From: an uncultured Bacteroidia bacterium | GTDB lineage: Bacteria > Bacteroidota > Bacteroidia > Bacteroidales > ML635J-15 | Direction: 5' to 3' | DNA: 64,000 nt | Assembly: GCA_902776565.1 (NCBI GenBank) | Contig: CACYQN010000004.1 | Location: 1-64,000, forward strand | Part shown: in pieces, positions 40,603-49,067 of the stretch | Numbering within the stretch: position 1 is the stretch's first letter | Layout of the letters: every line of letters starts with the position of its first letter | Made by a program: the position numbers and the translations under genes | The notes under the pieces: model-generated | Databases searched by the model: none | What the model was told of the DNA's origin: nothing | Seen by the model: only the letters and a program-made list of their open reading frames with translations

Positions 40603-42024
40603 CTAATTTTTCGGCTGATGTTCCTTTCTCAGCAGGTCGTTCAGTTCCTTTACGGGATTGAATGTAATCAGCGGAACTTCGACGAAAATTGTCAGCCAGT
40701 CGGCCATAGAGCCGTTCCAAAGTCCAGGATGTTCCAGAACCTTTATTGGCTTGCCGTTGTAGGTTTTCTCGGAAATGAAGCAGGTTGACGAATCAACGAA
40801 CTTGTTGAGGTCGAACTTGTTGCCCTTGTAGTCCTTTGTGTAGCATACCAAATCAACAGGATTGAAATGCGTCGAATTGTTGAAATGCGCCTTCTGGCTT
40901 TCGTCGGCAAGGTTTATCTGCGCCTTTTCGACTATCTGCAGCGAAATGATTCCGTCTTTTCTTACAAGGAACGGTCCGCCACCAGGTTCGCCAGTGTTCT
41001 TTACCATTCCGCACACGCGGATTGGACGGTTCATGAAGCGGACAAGCGTATTGCAAAGGTTTTCGTCGCGCTCGAAAGTGGTGCAGAAAGTCTTTTCTAG
41101 GCTGTCGGCAATGCGGTTGCAGTTGTCTGCCGACTTGTCGTTTTCGAGGCTCTGCATGTACGACTTTATGTTTTCGGCAGTTTCAATAAGCACACCGCCA
41201 AGCAACTTCTTGTAAGGCAAAGTTTCGGCCATATAGTCCTGATGCACAATATTATCGATGTTCTTGATAAAGATAATGTCGGCGTCTATCTGATTTAGGT
41301 TCTGCAACAGCGAGCCATGTCCGCCAGGACGGGTGAAAAGTTCGCCCGAATCGGTGGTTACGAGAGTGCCGTCGTTGTATATTGCAACTGTATTTGTTGA
41401 TTTTTCCTGGAACGAGAATTTCACGTCAACATTTAGCTTGTTCTTATGCAAAATCTTATCTAACAACGACTTGAACATCTCGTAATGCTCTTCCGAAACC
41501 GTAAATTCGAGTTTTGCAGGCTGGTCGGAGTTGTTCATTGCAACACCTTCGAAAATCTGTTCCTCGAAAGCGGTGCGTGAAAAACCGTTGTACTTGTGAA
41601 ATTCGACCAAACCCTTTGGCAATCCTGCATAGTTTAGCGGTTCGTGCAGAATCTTGTCGGAAACTTCCTCAAGGTTTTCCACATCCTTGATGCTGTCCTT
41701 CAACGTATCGAAGAAAGCAAAACGCGGCAAAGCATCAATTGTAGCCTTTACCGAATAGTCGCCGCCATCGTGCAGATTTTTCAGGTTTGGCTCATTGTTG
41801 AACGCGATGAGACGCTTGAACATTCGGGTTGCTGCTCCCGATGCAGGGACAAACTTCTCGATGGAATAGTTCTTGCTTTTTTCGTCGTAGCAGTCGATGT
41901 AGTGCTGCTGGTCGCCGATTATGGTTATGCCCTTTTCGGGAGTTGCTGGTGCTGCAATGTCAACAAAGTTGCCTTCGCTCTCGAGCAGGCTTTTCTGACG
42001 TGATATTTCGGTTTCGCTTAACAT
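40603..42024 (-). CDS. DUF4301 family protein
   Basis: A 473-residue protein matching the Bacteroidota DUF4301 family, whose fold is related to sugar nucleotidyltransferases. Recognisable parts are FVPASGAATRMFKRLIAFNN near residues 58-77 (in place of a pyrophosphorylase glycine loop), RPGGHGSLLQNLNQIDADII near residue 230, FIKNIDNIVHQDY near residue 251, and GEPGGGPFLVRKDG near residue 345. The activity is not established. It follows the lipoprotein gene by 10 bp and is probably co-transcribed with it. The presence of this family is a good marker of Bacteroidales. Confidence 0.85.
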   Translation of the reverse strand: MLSETEISRQKSLLESEGNFVDIAAPATPEKGITIIGDQQHYIDCYDEKSKNYSIEKFVPASGAATRMFKRLIAFNNEPNLKNLHDGGDYSVKATIDALPRFAFFDTLKDSIKDVENLEEVSDKILHEPLNYAGLPKGLVEFHKYNGFSRTAFEEQIFEGVAMNNSDQPAKLEFTVSEEHYEMFKSLLDKILHKNKLNVDVKFSFQEKSTNTVAIYNDGTLVTTDSGELFTRPGGHGSLLQNLNQIDADIIFIKNIDNIVHQDYMAETLPYKKLLGGVLIETAENIKSYMQSLENDKSADNCNRIADSLEKTFCTTFERDENLCNTLVRFMNRPIRVCGMVKNTGEPGGGPFLVRKDGIISLQIVEKAQINLADESQKAHFNNSTHFNPVDLVCYTKDYKGNKFDLNKFVDSSTCFISEKTYNGKPIKVLEHPGLWNGSMADWLTIFVEVPLITFNPVKELNDLLRKEHQPKN

Positions 42025-42034
42025 ATTTGTATTT

Positions 42035-43006
42035 TTAAATTGTCTTGATAAAATTATTCCTTATTGTTTCGATATCGTTCTGCAATGTTTCTGATTGGAA
42101 ACCAGTCTTTTCTAATTTCTTAAAGTCGGTTTTTATGCTTGCAATCATATCGTTGTCGGAAAGTTGCGACAGCAGTTCGTTGATGGAATGCAGTACGTTA
42201 AAATGGCTTTCGAGCGAATTTACATTCGCCTCGCTAGATTCCGATTCCTGTGCAAGTCCCAGATGTGTGGTTTCAACCCAGAAACCGCAGATGAACATGG
42301 CGGTAATTCCGTATTTTTCATTCTCAGCGGGCACGATGGTATTTGTATCGAGAAGGCTGTCGATTGTGGCAAAAATCACCTGCTCGTCGTTGAGGTTTTC
42401 TTCGACCTTTGGCACATATTCCTCGAAAATATCGTTATCGACAGCCAATTTTTCGGCCATCATCTTGGTTGCATCCAGAATGTCGGTGCAAACTTGCACT
42501 CGTTCAAAATATCGGGCATATCCGAGGTCGGCGACGAGCATTCCCATTGCCATGGCGGTTTCCTTCGAGTTTTGGTAGAGGTCGGCAGTACGCACATCGA
42601 GCAGCAAGTCATTGTCGAACTTTACCTTGTTGAGGCGTATGTTCTTGCAGATTTCGGAGTACTTGGGCAACTGGTTCAGAATGCTGTCGATATGGCTTTT
42701 GTCGGCGGTGGATTCGACGTTTGAAAAGTCCTCGTTTACCTGCTTGTAGTGGATACCGTTGCTGCAGGAAGAAAAAGCCAACGCAATAAGCAACAAAAAG
42801 CAATATGACTTAACCCAACAGTCATTCCGTAAAATAGAACGAACAGGCGCAGGAACGAGCCTCGTGAGTTCATTTGTACGGAATCTCCTTTTAGTACACA
42901 TGGGAGATTGCGGATAGGTGTCTTCACAACGCTCCTCGTTCCGCATCGCGTGTTCCGACAGGCTTCCGCAATGACGGCTTAAGGATATTGTAGTTTCATC
43001 ATACAT
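42035..43006 (-). CDS. Predicted lipoprotein whose start is overrun by a repeat
   Basis: The recognisable protein begins at about 42814 with VKSYCFLLLIALAFSSCSNG, a lipoprotein signal peptide and lipobox (FSSC), then about 240 mostly helical residues with no family I recognise. No ATG, GTG or TTG lies in frame just before the signal. The frame instead continues upstream through the two-part repeat (42821-42975), giving an odd N-terminus (MRNEERCEDTYPQSPMCTKR and so on) that is translated repeat. Either translation starts inside the repeat, with ATG 42901 or 42946 as candidates, or the native start was lost. It precedes the DUF4301 gene by 10 bp. Confidence 0.65.
   Translation of the reverse strand: MYDETTISLSRHCGSLSEHAMRNEERCEDTYPQSPMCTKRRFRTNELTRLVPAPVRSILRNDCWVKSYCFLLLIALAFSSCSNGIHYKQVNEDFSNVESTADKSHIDSILNQLPKYSEICKNIRLNKVKFDNDLLLDVRTADLYQNSKETAMAMGMLVADLGYARYFERVQVCTDILDATKMMAEKLAVDNDIFEEYVPKVEENLNDEQVIFATIDSLLDTNTIVPAENEKYGITAMFICGFWVETTHLGLAQESESSEANVNSLESHFNVLHSINELLSQLSDNDMIASIKTDFKKLEKTGFQSETLQNDIETIRNNFIKTI
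42821..42975. repeat. Two-part interspersed repeat, copy 3 (order B'-A')
   Basis: Reverse-complement part B (GTCATTCCGTAAAATAGAAC ... ACGGAATCTCC) then part A (GGGAGATTGCGGATAGGTGT ... CTTCCGCAATGACGG). Its left end abuts the lipoprotein signal peptide codons, ten bases from the Lys codon. Confidence 0.85.
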
Positions 43007-43029
43007 TTCTCAATGACAAAATAAGGGAA

Positions 43030-43902
43030 TCATAACTTTGAATACCTGTCAATCATTTCTCTCAGCGAATCTGTCCAATAAGGTATGTTGATGCCGAAAG
43101 TTTCCGAAATCTTTCTGGTGTTCAGCACGCTATAGGTTGGACGGGTTGCCTTGGTGGGATATTCGCTTGTGAGCAAAGGCTTTACCTCGGCATCAATCTT
43201 CGTAAGCCTGAAAATGTGCATTGTGAAGTCGTACCACGAGCAAACTCCGCGATTGGTAAAATGATAGATTCCGCCGTGCCATTCGCCAGCATTGAGGTAC
43301 AAGTCCGTGATTTTCAGCAAGGCTTTTGCGAGGTCGCCAGCGTAGGTAGGCGTGCCAACCTGGTCAAACACAACGCCTTTTATCTTGCCTTCGCTACCAA
43401 GGCGAATCATTGTTTTCACATAATTGTTGCCGTATTCGCTATATAGCCAAGCCGTACGAACAATCACAGCATCGCAGTTTTCAGCTGCAATGTTCTTCTC
43501 GCCTTCGAGCTTGGTCCTACCGTATGCCGACTGCGGATTTGTAGGTGCATCCTCACAATATGGCGTGTTTGCCTTCCCATCGAAAACATAGTCGGTAGAA
43601 ACGTGTATCAACTTGAATCCGAACTTGTTGGCGCATTTTGCAAGGTTACGCGGAGCAACGGCATTTGCCAAGGTTGCATTTTCGAGGTCGTCTTCAGCCT
43701 TTTCAACTGCTGTATAAGCAGCGCAGTTTATTACGACGTCGAACTTGCTGTTTGCAAAAAAGGCGGTTGTCGCCTCAAGATTTGATATGTCAAGTTTGTC
43801 AATGTCAACGTATTCAAATTCAGCATTGGCAAGCATTTCGTGGTTGTCGCGAATTTTGCTGCCGAGTTGTCCGTTGCATCCTATGACGAGTATTCTTTTC
43901 AT
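43030..43902 (-). CDS. rfbD: dTDP-4-dehydrorhamnose reductase
   Basis: A 290-residue extended short-chain dehydrogenase that performs the last step of dTDP-L-rhamnose synthesis. ILVIGCNGQLGSKI at the N-terminus binds NADPH, INCAAYTAVEKAEDD near residue 58 is a family signature, HVSTDYVFDG near residue 100 and the catalytic YGRTKLEGEK near residue 127 follow. It is last in the rfbA-rfbC-rfbD run, 2 bp after rfbC. Rhamnose would go to LPS or capsule. Confidence 0.95.
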   Translation of the reverse strand: MKRILVIGCNGQLGSKIRDNHEMLANAEFEYVDIDKLDISNLEATTAFFANSKFDVVINCAAYTAVEKAEDDLENATLANAVAPRNLAKCANKFGFKLIHVSTDYVFDGKANTPYCEDAPTNPQSAYGRTKLEGEKNIAAENCDAVIVRTAWLYSEYGNNYVKTMIRLGSEGKIKGVVFDQVGTPTYAGDLAKALLKITDLYLNAGEWHGGIYHFTNRGVCSWYDFTMHIFRLTKIDAEVKPLLTSEYPTKATRPTYSVLNTRKISETFGINIPYWTDSLREMIDRYSKL

Positions 43903-43904
43903 TG

Positions 43905-44453
43905 TCAGAAGTTTAGAATTGCATTTTTCAAAATGGGGTGCTTGGTATCCTTGTCGGAAAGAATCATCTTGTCCTGCGGAATTTTCCAGTCGATGCCAAG
44001 TTCGGGGTCGTTGAAGATTATTCCGCCTTCGCTTTCCTTGTTGTAGGCATTGTCGCAGAGATATGCAAAAACGGCATAGTCCGACAATACTGAAAATCCG
44101 TGTGCAAATCCGCGTGGAATAAGGAACTGACGCTTGTTTTCCTCGGAAAGTTCAACCGAAATATGCTTGCCGAAAGTTGGAGAACCCTTGCGCACATCGA
44201 CAGCCACATCGAGAACCTTGCCAACCACGCAGCGCACAAGTTTTGCCTGTGAATAGGGATTAAGTTGGAAATGCAATCCACGCACAACGCCGTATGTTGA
44301 ACTCGATTCGTTCTGCTGAACGGGAACAAAGTTGATTCCCGCAGCATCAAAGACGGATTTATTCCAAGTCTCGAAAAAATAACCTCTCTGGTCGCCGAAA
44401 ACTTTCGGTTCGATAATCTTCAAATCCTTTATAAAGGTATCTGTTACAGTCAT
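43905..44453 (-). CDS. rfbC: dTDP-4-dehydrorhamnose 3,5-epimerase
   Basis: A 182-residue cupin epimerase. KIIEPKVFGDQRGYFFETWN at residues 12-31 and the catalytic His in VVRGLHFQLNPYSQAKLVRC near residue 52 are diagnostic; FLIPRGFAHGFSVLSD near residue 113 completes the active site. Middle gene of the rfbACD run. Confidence 0.96.
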   Translation of the reverse strand: MTVTDTFIKDLKIIEPKVFGDQRGYFFETWNKSVFDAAGINFVPVQQNESSSTYGVVRGLHFQLNPYSQAKLVRCVVGKVLDVAVDVRKGSPTFGKHISVELSEENKRQFLIPRGFAHGFSVLSDYAVFAYLCDNAYNKESEGGIIFNDPELGIDWKIPQDKMILSDKDTKHPILKNAILNF

Positions 44454-44458
44454 TTCTG

Positions 44459-45328
44459 TTATTTTTCGTTTACAATCCTCAACAAATATTTTCCGTAGTT
44501 GCTCTTTGCGAGTTTTTCGGCGAGAACAGCAAGCTGTTCCTTGTTAATGAAGCCTTTGCGGTAAGCAATTTCTTCGATGCACGAAGCCTTCAAGCCTTGA
44601 CGATGCTCGATAGTCTCGATGAAGTTTGAAGCCTGCAAAAGGCTGTCTGGTGTTCCTGTGTCGAGCCAAGCGAAACCACGACCGAGAAGTTTTATTTGCA
44701 GACGGTCTTCCTTGAGGTACAGGTTGTTGAGGTCGGTGATTTCGAGTTCACCACGTTTCGATGGTTTTAGGCTCTTTGCCTTTTCAACCACATCGTTCGA
44801 GTAGAAATAAAGTCCTGTAACTGCGTAATTTGACTTTGGATGTTCTGGCTTTTCCTCGATTGAAATTACCTTTCCGTCCTTGTCGAACTCAGCAACGCCA
44901 TAGCGTTCGGGGTCGTTCACGTAGTAGCCGAAAATAACTGCGCCGTCCTCAACCTTTGCAGCATCTGTCAACTGCTGGCCAAAGCTCTGACCGTAGAATA
45001 TATTGTCGCCGAGAACGAGGCAAACCTTGTCATTACCAATAAATTCCTCACCGAGAATGAATGCCTGTGCAAGTCCATCGGGCGAAGGCTGAATCTTGTA
45101 GTGGATGTCCATTCCGAGTTGCGAGCCGTCACCGAAAAGCTTTTCGTATAGACCAATGTCCTGTGGTGTCGAGATTATCAGCACTTCGCGGATTCCAGCT
45201 AGCATAAGAGTGGAAAGAGGATAGTAAATCATCGGCTTGTCGTAAACCGGAATTATCTGCTTCGAGATGCTTATTGTCATCGGGTGTAGGCGCGTACCTG
45301 CGCCACCTGCCAAAATTATGCCTTTCAT
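44459..45328 (-). CDS. rfbA: Glucose-1-phosphate thymidylyltransferase
   Basis: A 289-residue nucleotidyltransferase, first step of dTDP-rhamnose synthesis. [20 protein letters not shown] holds the nucleotide-binding loop; [29 protein letters not shown] near residue 106 and [13 protein letters not shown] near residue 168 are standard. First gene of the run, with a consensus promoter upstream. The dehydratase rfbB is not in this window and must be elsewhere. Confidence 0.96.
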   Translation of the reverse strand: MKGIILAGGAGTRLHPMTISISKQIIPVYDKPMIYYPLSTLMLAGIREVLIISTPQDIGLYEKLFGDGSQLGMDIHYKIQPSPDGLAQAFILGEEFIGNDKVCLVLGDNIFYGQSFGQQLTDAAKVEDGAVIFGYYVNDPERYGVAEFDKDGKVISIEEKPEHPKSNYAVTGLYFYSNDVVEKAKSLKPSKRGELEITDLNNLYLKEDRLQIKLLGRGFAWLDTGTPDSLLQASNFIETIEHRQGLKASCIEEIAYRKGFINKEQLAVLAEKLAKSNYGKYLLRIVNEK

Positions 45329-45349
45329 TGTATGCTATATTTTTGTTGG

Positions 45350-45379
45350 CAAATTTATAATTTTAATGTGAGGTAGCAA
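45350..45379 (-). promoter_or_regulatory. Promoter of rfbA-rfbC-rfbD
   Basis: On the reverse strand, TTG (45379-45377), a 19-bp spacer, then TAAATTTG (45357-45350), 21 bp before the rfbA ATG. A full consensus match. Confidence 0.75.
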
Positions 45380-45471
45380 AAGTTGAGAGTTAAAAAGTTA
45401 AGGAATACACAAGTCAGAGCCTTGTATGTATTATGACATAGGCTGAAGCCTAATACTCAAGACTATGCAAT

Positions 45472-46326
45472 TTAGATAAGTATCCTTGTTTTCTTCCTAT
45501 ATTCGGCGTAGCCGGGTTTGTTCTTCAGCTGACGTTTTTCCATTAGAGGGATGCTGATTCCAAGGAATAGTGCTGTCATTGCTATTGGACAGAGAATGAA
45601 CCAGTTGAAGCCGTTTAGCGAAGCATACATTATCCATATTCCCCACCAGAACTGCACCTCACCGAAATAATTCGGATGACGGCCGTGTTTCCACAAGCCT
45701 ACTGTGCAATATTGACCAGGATGAGCGTCGCGGAAGTCATGAATCTGCTTGTCGGCGATAAGTTGTAAGGTGGCCGATGCAAGGCACACTATAAGTCCAA
45801 TCCAAGTTATAACATTGGCTGTTTCAGTAGTTTCGTACAGCATCAGTCCCGGCAGCATGGCGGCAAATACAACAAGCGTTGGAACCATGTTCAGTCCGAA
45901 GAAATTTATGAGGTGAAAAACTACAGGATGCTGAGACTCACGGTATTTCGTGTAGCGCCAATCCTCGTGTGCAATTCCGTGGAAGGTTATTGCCCAGTTG
46001 CGCGTAAGACGAATGCCCCAGTACCACGATGCTACAAGAATGAGAATCACCGGCAACGACCAAGTATTTGTGAAAAAGCACCATAGAAGAAACGCAACTG
46101 GCGGAAAAACACTCCAGTACGGGTCGTAAACCGATACGTTTTCGTATAGCAGTCCGAACCCCCAAACAATTATTGTTGCCAGCACATCGGCGCAGAAAAG
46201 CGACCATATTGGCGAATTGAGCACACTGTTAAGTTTTACAAACAGGATTATGCTAGCAACTGTGGCGAGAATGTAAATTGCAGCGATAAGCGCAATGCTG
46301 CACGATTTTGAATAATTACGTTTCAT
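45472..46326 (-). CDS. DUF1295 / steroid 5-alpha-reductase-like membrane protein
   Basis: A 284-residue integral membrane protein starting at ATG 46326 (MKRNYSKSCSIALIAAIYIL); the longer frame to 46347 runs into the -7 box and is rejected. Six to seven hydrophobic segments are visible. The C-terminal motif GLWKHGRHPNYFGEVQFWWG near residues 218-237, with GYAEYRKKTRILI at the end, is typical of DUF1295 proteins related to steroid reductases and isoprenylcysteine methyltransferases. Substrate unknown. It is monocistronic. Confidence 0.85.
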   Translation of the reverse strand: MKRNYSKSCSIALIAAIYILATVASIILFVKLNSVLNSPIWSLFCADVLATIIVWGFGLLYENVSVYDPYWSVFPPVAFLLWCFFTNTWSLPVILILVASWYWGIRLTRNWAITFHGIAHEDWRYTKYRESQHPVVFHLINFFGLNMVPTLVVFAAMLPGLMLYETTETANVITWIGLIVCLASATLQLIADKQIHDFRDAHPGQYCTVGLWKHGRHPNYFGEVQFWWGIWIMYASLNGFNWFILCPIAMTALFLGISIPLMEKRQLKNKPGYAEYRKKTRILI

Positions 46327-46344
46327 ATTAGCAAAAATGAGGCG

Positions 46345-46352
46345 CAAAAATA
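46345..46352 (-). promoter_or_regulatory. -7 promoter element for the DUF1295 gene
   Basis: Reverse-strand TATTTTTG, 18 bp before ATG 46326. No -33 TTG at standard distance. Confidence 0.55.
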
Positions 46353-46445
46353 ATTTTATTATTATTATTGTGCGTTAAAAAGTTGTACTAACATTGTAAT
46401 TATGCCATTATCATTTGTTTATATAAGTGTTTGTGTGATAGGGCT

Positions 46446-46601
46446 TGTCATTTCGGAAGCTAGTCGTAACACGCGATACGGAACGGGGAGCGTTGTGAAG
46501 ACTGCTGTCCGTAATCTGCAAACGGATTATTTAACAGATTCCGTACAGACAGGCTCACACGACACGTACCTTAGTCGGTTCGCTTTGTCTTACGGAATGA
46601 C
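46446..46601. repeat. Two-part (A-B) interspersed repeat, copy 4
   Basis: TGTCATTTCGGAAGCTAGTC through CGGAACGGGGAGCGTTGTGA and CCGTAATCTGC (part A), then CAGATTCCGTACAGACAGGC to TTACGGAATGACC (part B). Occupies the middle of the 420-bp gap 46353-46772; the rest of that gap is AT-rich and holds no gene. The short frame from 46402 is repeat-derived. Confidence 0.85.
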
Positions 46602-46772
46602 CAGTCGAGTAGTTTAGCGGACAACAATATTTTTTATTATGAACATTGCGTTTTAATTGGAATTTTTCTGGTTTTGTCCAAATGTTCAATTCAACCGATT
46701 AAATATTTTTCACCATACACAATAATATCCAACATTCATCGTTTTGTCTAAGATAATATAAAGAAATATACA

Positions 46773-47390
46773 ATGAGGACATTAGTTTTAACCGTTTTGG
46801 TTTTTGCGACAATGACGATTTCCGCACAGAATGTCAAGGTAAAGGACATTGAAAAGTCGCTTGTGAAAATTTCCGACAATGTTTATGTGTCGAAGTATGA
46901 TGTGAGCAACGAAATGTACATGCAATTTATTTCTGACCTGAAAAACAGCGAAAAGAAAGACTTGTATGCTAAATGCTACCCCGATACACTAAAATGGCAC
47001 ACAAAATATGCCTACAACGAACCATTTGTAGAATTGTATCACGTTCATCCTGCCTACTTTTCCTATCCAGTAGTGAACATTGACAAGAAATCGGCAGAAG
47101 AATTTTGCAAATGGCTGACAGAAAAGTATAACAGCGAGAAAAAACGCAAGTATCAAAATATTGAGTTCCGTCTGCCAACCGAAGCAGAATGGAAAACTTT
47201 TGCATCGACCTGCACCATATTAGAGCCACGAGCTGACTTTTTGGGACCCAAAGGAATTTCCGCCAACACTGTCGGCAATGTTTCCGAAATGACATCTGAC
47301 GGCTCTGCATCGGGCAACAACTGGGCAGACAAGGAGCCCTCAATGCCCTCGCCTTGGGTAGGATTCAGGATTGCAGCGACAACAAAGTAA
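46773..47390 (+). CDS. Short exported FGE/SUMF1-fold protein
   Basis: A 205-residue protein with signal peptide MRTLVLTVLVFATMTISAQN and a compact formylglycine-generating-enzyme (sulfatase-modifying factor) fold: VYVSKYDVSNEMYMQFISDL near residue 32, YPVVNIDKKSAEEFCKWLTE near residue 91, FRLPTEAEWKTFAS near residue 127, and NTVGNVSEMTSDG with SPWVGFRIA at the end. The usual middle (RYPWGN... and long loops) is missing and no reactive Cys pair is seen, so it is unlikely to be a true FGE. Similar folds occur in GldJ/GldK-type gliding/T9SS lipoproteins, but no lipobox is seen. Function unknown. Confidence 0.8.
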   Translation: MRTLVLTVLVFATMTISAQNVKVKDIEKSLVKISDNVYVSKYDVSNEMYMQFISDLKNSEKKDLYAKCYPDTLKWHTKYAYNEPFVELYHVHPAYFSYPVVNIDKKSAEEFCKWLTEKYNSEKKRKYQNIEFRLPTEAEWKTFASTCTILEPRADFLGPKGISANTVGNVSEMTSDGSASGNNWADKEPSMPSPWVGFRIAATTK

Positions 47391-47491
47391 GCCGTTTTTG
47401 TTTGCATTTGTAAAGAACTACAATGTAAATAACAGTTACTAACTCGTAGAAAACTCTACATTTTTTGTAAATAACCTGCTTGTTTTTTGCT

Positions 47492-47499
47492 TACATTTG
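47492..47499 (+). promoter_or_regulatory. -7 promoter element for LytTR gene 1
   Basis: TACATTTG, 18 bp before ATG 47517. Its surroundings (TTGCTTACATTTGCAAGCAA) form an almost perfect inverted repeat, GCTTACATTTGCAAGC, that could be an operator. Confidence 0.55.
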
Positions 47500-47516
47500 C
47501 AAGCAAAAATTGAACT

Positions 47517-48095
47517 ATGGAAATCTTTCTGACTGTACTTTTCAGCGTTATTGGCACCATTGTTATAATATGCCTGCTTAGTGTTTGCATACCCGACTTG
47601 AGACGGATGTTCAGCCGCAAGGCGCGAGAAGAGGAAAAGACAATGAAAATCCGTGTTGCCGAACTGGAGGCAAAGGTCGAAACGCTTGAGCAGCAGCTTG
47701 TAGCATTGCAACAGAAGGAAACGCATATCATTCTGAACGACAAGGACTCCAATGGTCGGCAACTCCTGAATGTCAGCAATTTGAAAGTAAATGCAACATC
47801 CATAACGCATATATCGTCGCAGACGTTCGAGCAGTCGGGTTCTGGCGATTCGCGCGTGAAGATTATACATTATGCCGACCAGCAGAAGACCGATTCGGTA
47901 TATAGCAGTTTCGATGCCATACTTGAACAACTTGCAGGCAACTTCCTGCAAATCAACAAGAACCAAATCATTAACCTCGACTATATACATAAGGTGCAGG
48001 GCGAAGAAATATATTTGAAAACCGTTTCAAAGCCGTTTTATGTTTCGGAGGGACGGAAAGCAGAATTTGACATGAGGATTGGAAAGCAGAGGTAA
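47517..48095 (+). CDS. Membrane-anchored LytTR transcription regulator 1
   Basis: A 192-residue protein. Residues 3-25 are a transmembrane helix (IFLTVLFSVIGTIVIICLLS), residues 40-70 a coiled coil (EEEKTMKIRVAELEAKVETL EQQLVALQQKE), and residues 90-192 a LytTR DNA-binding domain (ITHISSQTFEQSG; VYSSFDAILEQLAGNFLQIN KNQIINLDYIHKVQG; PFYVSEGRKAEFDMRIGK). The 'FLQINKNQIINLDYI' motif is the LytTR signature. There is no receiver or kinase domain. It is a close paralogue of the protein at 49068. Both are followed by a conserved hairpin leader and a lipoprotein gene. Confidence 0.9.
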   Translation: MEIFLTVLFSVIGTIVIICLLSVCIPDLRRMFSRKAREEEKTMKIRVAELEAKVETLEQQLVALQQKETHIILNDKDSNGRQLLNVSNLKVNATSITHISSQTFEQSGSGDSRVKIIHYADQQKTDSVYSSFDAILEQLAGNFLQINKNQIINLDYIHKVQGEEIYLKTVSKPFYVSEGRKAEFDMRIGKQR

Positions 48096-48147
48096 AAACG
48101 GAATTTCAGATGCTGAAACTAGTTCAGCATGACAAATTCCGTTTTCT
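48094..48147 (+). terminator. Strong nested hairpin after LytTR gene 1
   Basis: AAAAACGGAATTT (48094-48106) pairs with AAATTCCGTTTT (48134-48145), enclosing a second stem ATGCTGAA/TTCAGCAT. The T-rich downstream side fits a terminator. The inner part resembles a common Bacteroidota hairpin repeat, so it may be a captured repeat. Confidence 0.6.
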
Positions 48148-48278
48148 GACAATATTTCTGCACACCTTATCTACATATTTTCCCGTGATTTTTACACAAT
48201 TTGCCGTGATGTTTTCGGCAATGAATTTCTATGTGCCTAATTTTCCGACTTTTGCGTCCGTAATTTTTGTTTGTAATA

Positions 48279-48316
48279 AAAACCGACGGGCCGATGGGAT
48301 ATAACCGGCATGAAAG
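48279..48316 (+). promoter_or_regulatory. Conserved hairpin leader, copy 1
   Basis: AACCGACGGGCCGATGGGAT then ATAACCGGCATGAAAG. GCCG (48290-48293) pairs with CGGC (48306-48309). It encloses an ATG that opens a nine-codon frame (MGYNRHERK) whose stop overlaps the start of the lipoprotein gene at 48320. Copy 2 is at 49782-49820. Confidence 0.6.
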
Positions 48317-48319
48317 AAA

Positions 48320-48838
48320 ATGAAAAAGAAAGCATTACTTTTAACAGCAGTGGTATTGATAGCATTTGTTTTGCCTTCGTGTATCAGTGTGAAGGAAGTA
48401 GGAAAGTTAAGCATTATTTCTACAAAGAATGTCTCATTGAAGACTGATTATGCGTTAGTTGCATCGTATTCAGGCGGGTCAAAATCTGATTTGAAAAAAT
48501 CAAAGGCAATTAATATTGAAGAGGCAGTTGACCAAACTATACGGAAAGTTCCTGGAGGAGAATTTATAATGAATGCAAAAATCAATTTGGTTTATCATAG
48601 GATTTCGGGCAAAGCATTTTTCGCCATAGAAGGTGATGTATATGGTCAGAAGTCGGCTAATGGCGGTGCCGAAAGATCTTATCGTGGATTTAAGACTGGC
48701 GATAAGGTAAGTTGGGGTAATAAATTAACCGGATTCAAGTCGGGTACAATAAAATCGCTCAAGGACGATAAGACTTGTCTGGTCGAAATAGAAGGAGGCA
48801 GAACTGTCGAGAAAAAATACGATGAGTTGAGCAAGTAA
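48320..48838 (+). CDS. Predicted lipoprotein downstream of LytTR gene 1
   Basis: A 172-residue protein with a lipoprotein signal (MKKKALLLTAVVLIAFVLPS then C at residue 21). The mature part has no family I recognise; it ends with an SH3-like segment (RGFKTGDKVSWGNKLTGFKS GTIKSLKDDKTCLVEIEGGR TVEKKYDELSK) that may be a small beta-barrel. It stands behind a leader shared with the lipoprotein gene at 49826, so the two may be co-regulated. Confidence 0.75.
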   Translation: MKKKALLLTAVVLIAFVLPSCISVKEVGKLSIISTKNVSLKTDYALVASYSGGSKSDLKKSKAINIEEAVDQTIRKVPGGEFIMNAKINLVYHRISGKAFFAIEGDVYGQKSANGGAERSYRGFKTGDKVSWGNKLTGFKSGTIKSLKDDKTCLVEIEGGRTVEKKYDELSK

Positions 48839-49024
48839 TTAAGCAAAGTATATTTCAAGAATTTTATTTAACCCTCAAAATAGTTACTTTTTAACTCAAA
48901 GAATAAATAGCATGGCCGGACTATTATGTTTTTAAACAATATTCCTGCCATGTACTTTTGTACTCCGTCGATAATTTGTCACGAAATATGCTTTATTTGT
49001 AATTGCGGTTGTAATTTTTGACAA

Positions 49025-49053
49025 TTGCAGTCTGTTCTTTTTGCTTATTTTTG
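49025..49053 (+). promoter_or_regulatory. Promoter of LytTR gene 2
   Basis: TTG at 49025-49027, 18-bp spacer, TATTTTTG at 49046-49053, then ATG 49068. The gap 48839-49024 upstream is AT-rich with no gene. Confidence 0.65.
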
Positions 49054-49067
49054 CAAACAAAAAAGCT

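Noticed and set aside
40535..40720. N-terminal extension of the ammonia-lyase
   Set aside because: It would overlap the end of the DUF4301 gene, is basic and unlike the family's N-terminus, and lies upstream of a -7 promoter box.
46402..46617. 71-codon frame in the gap before the FGE-like gene
   Set aside because: Consists largely of the two-part repeat, copy 4.
48110..48304. 64-codon frame between LytTR gene 1 and the lipoprotein
   Set aside because: It starts inside the terminator-like hairpin and runs through the conserved leader; no protein-like pattern.
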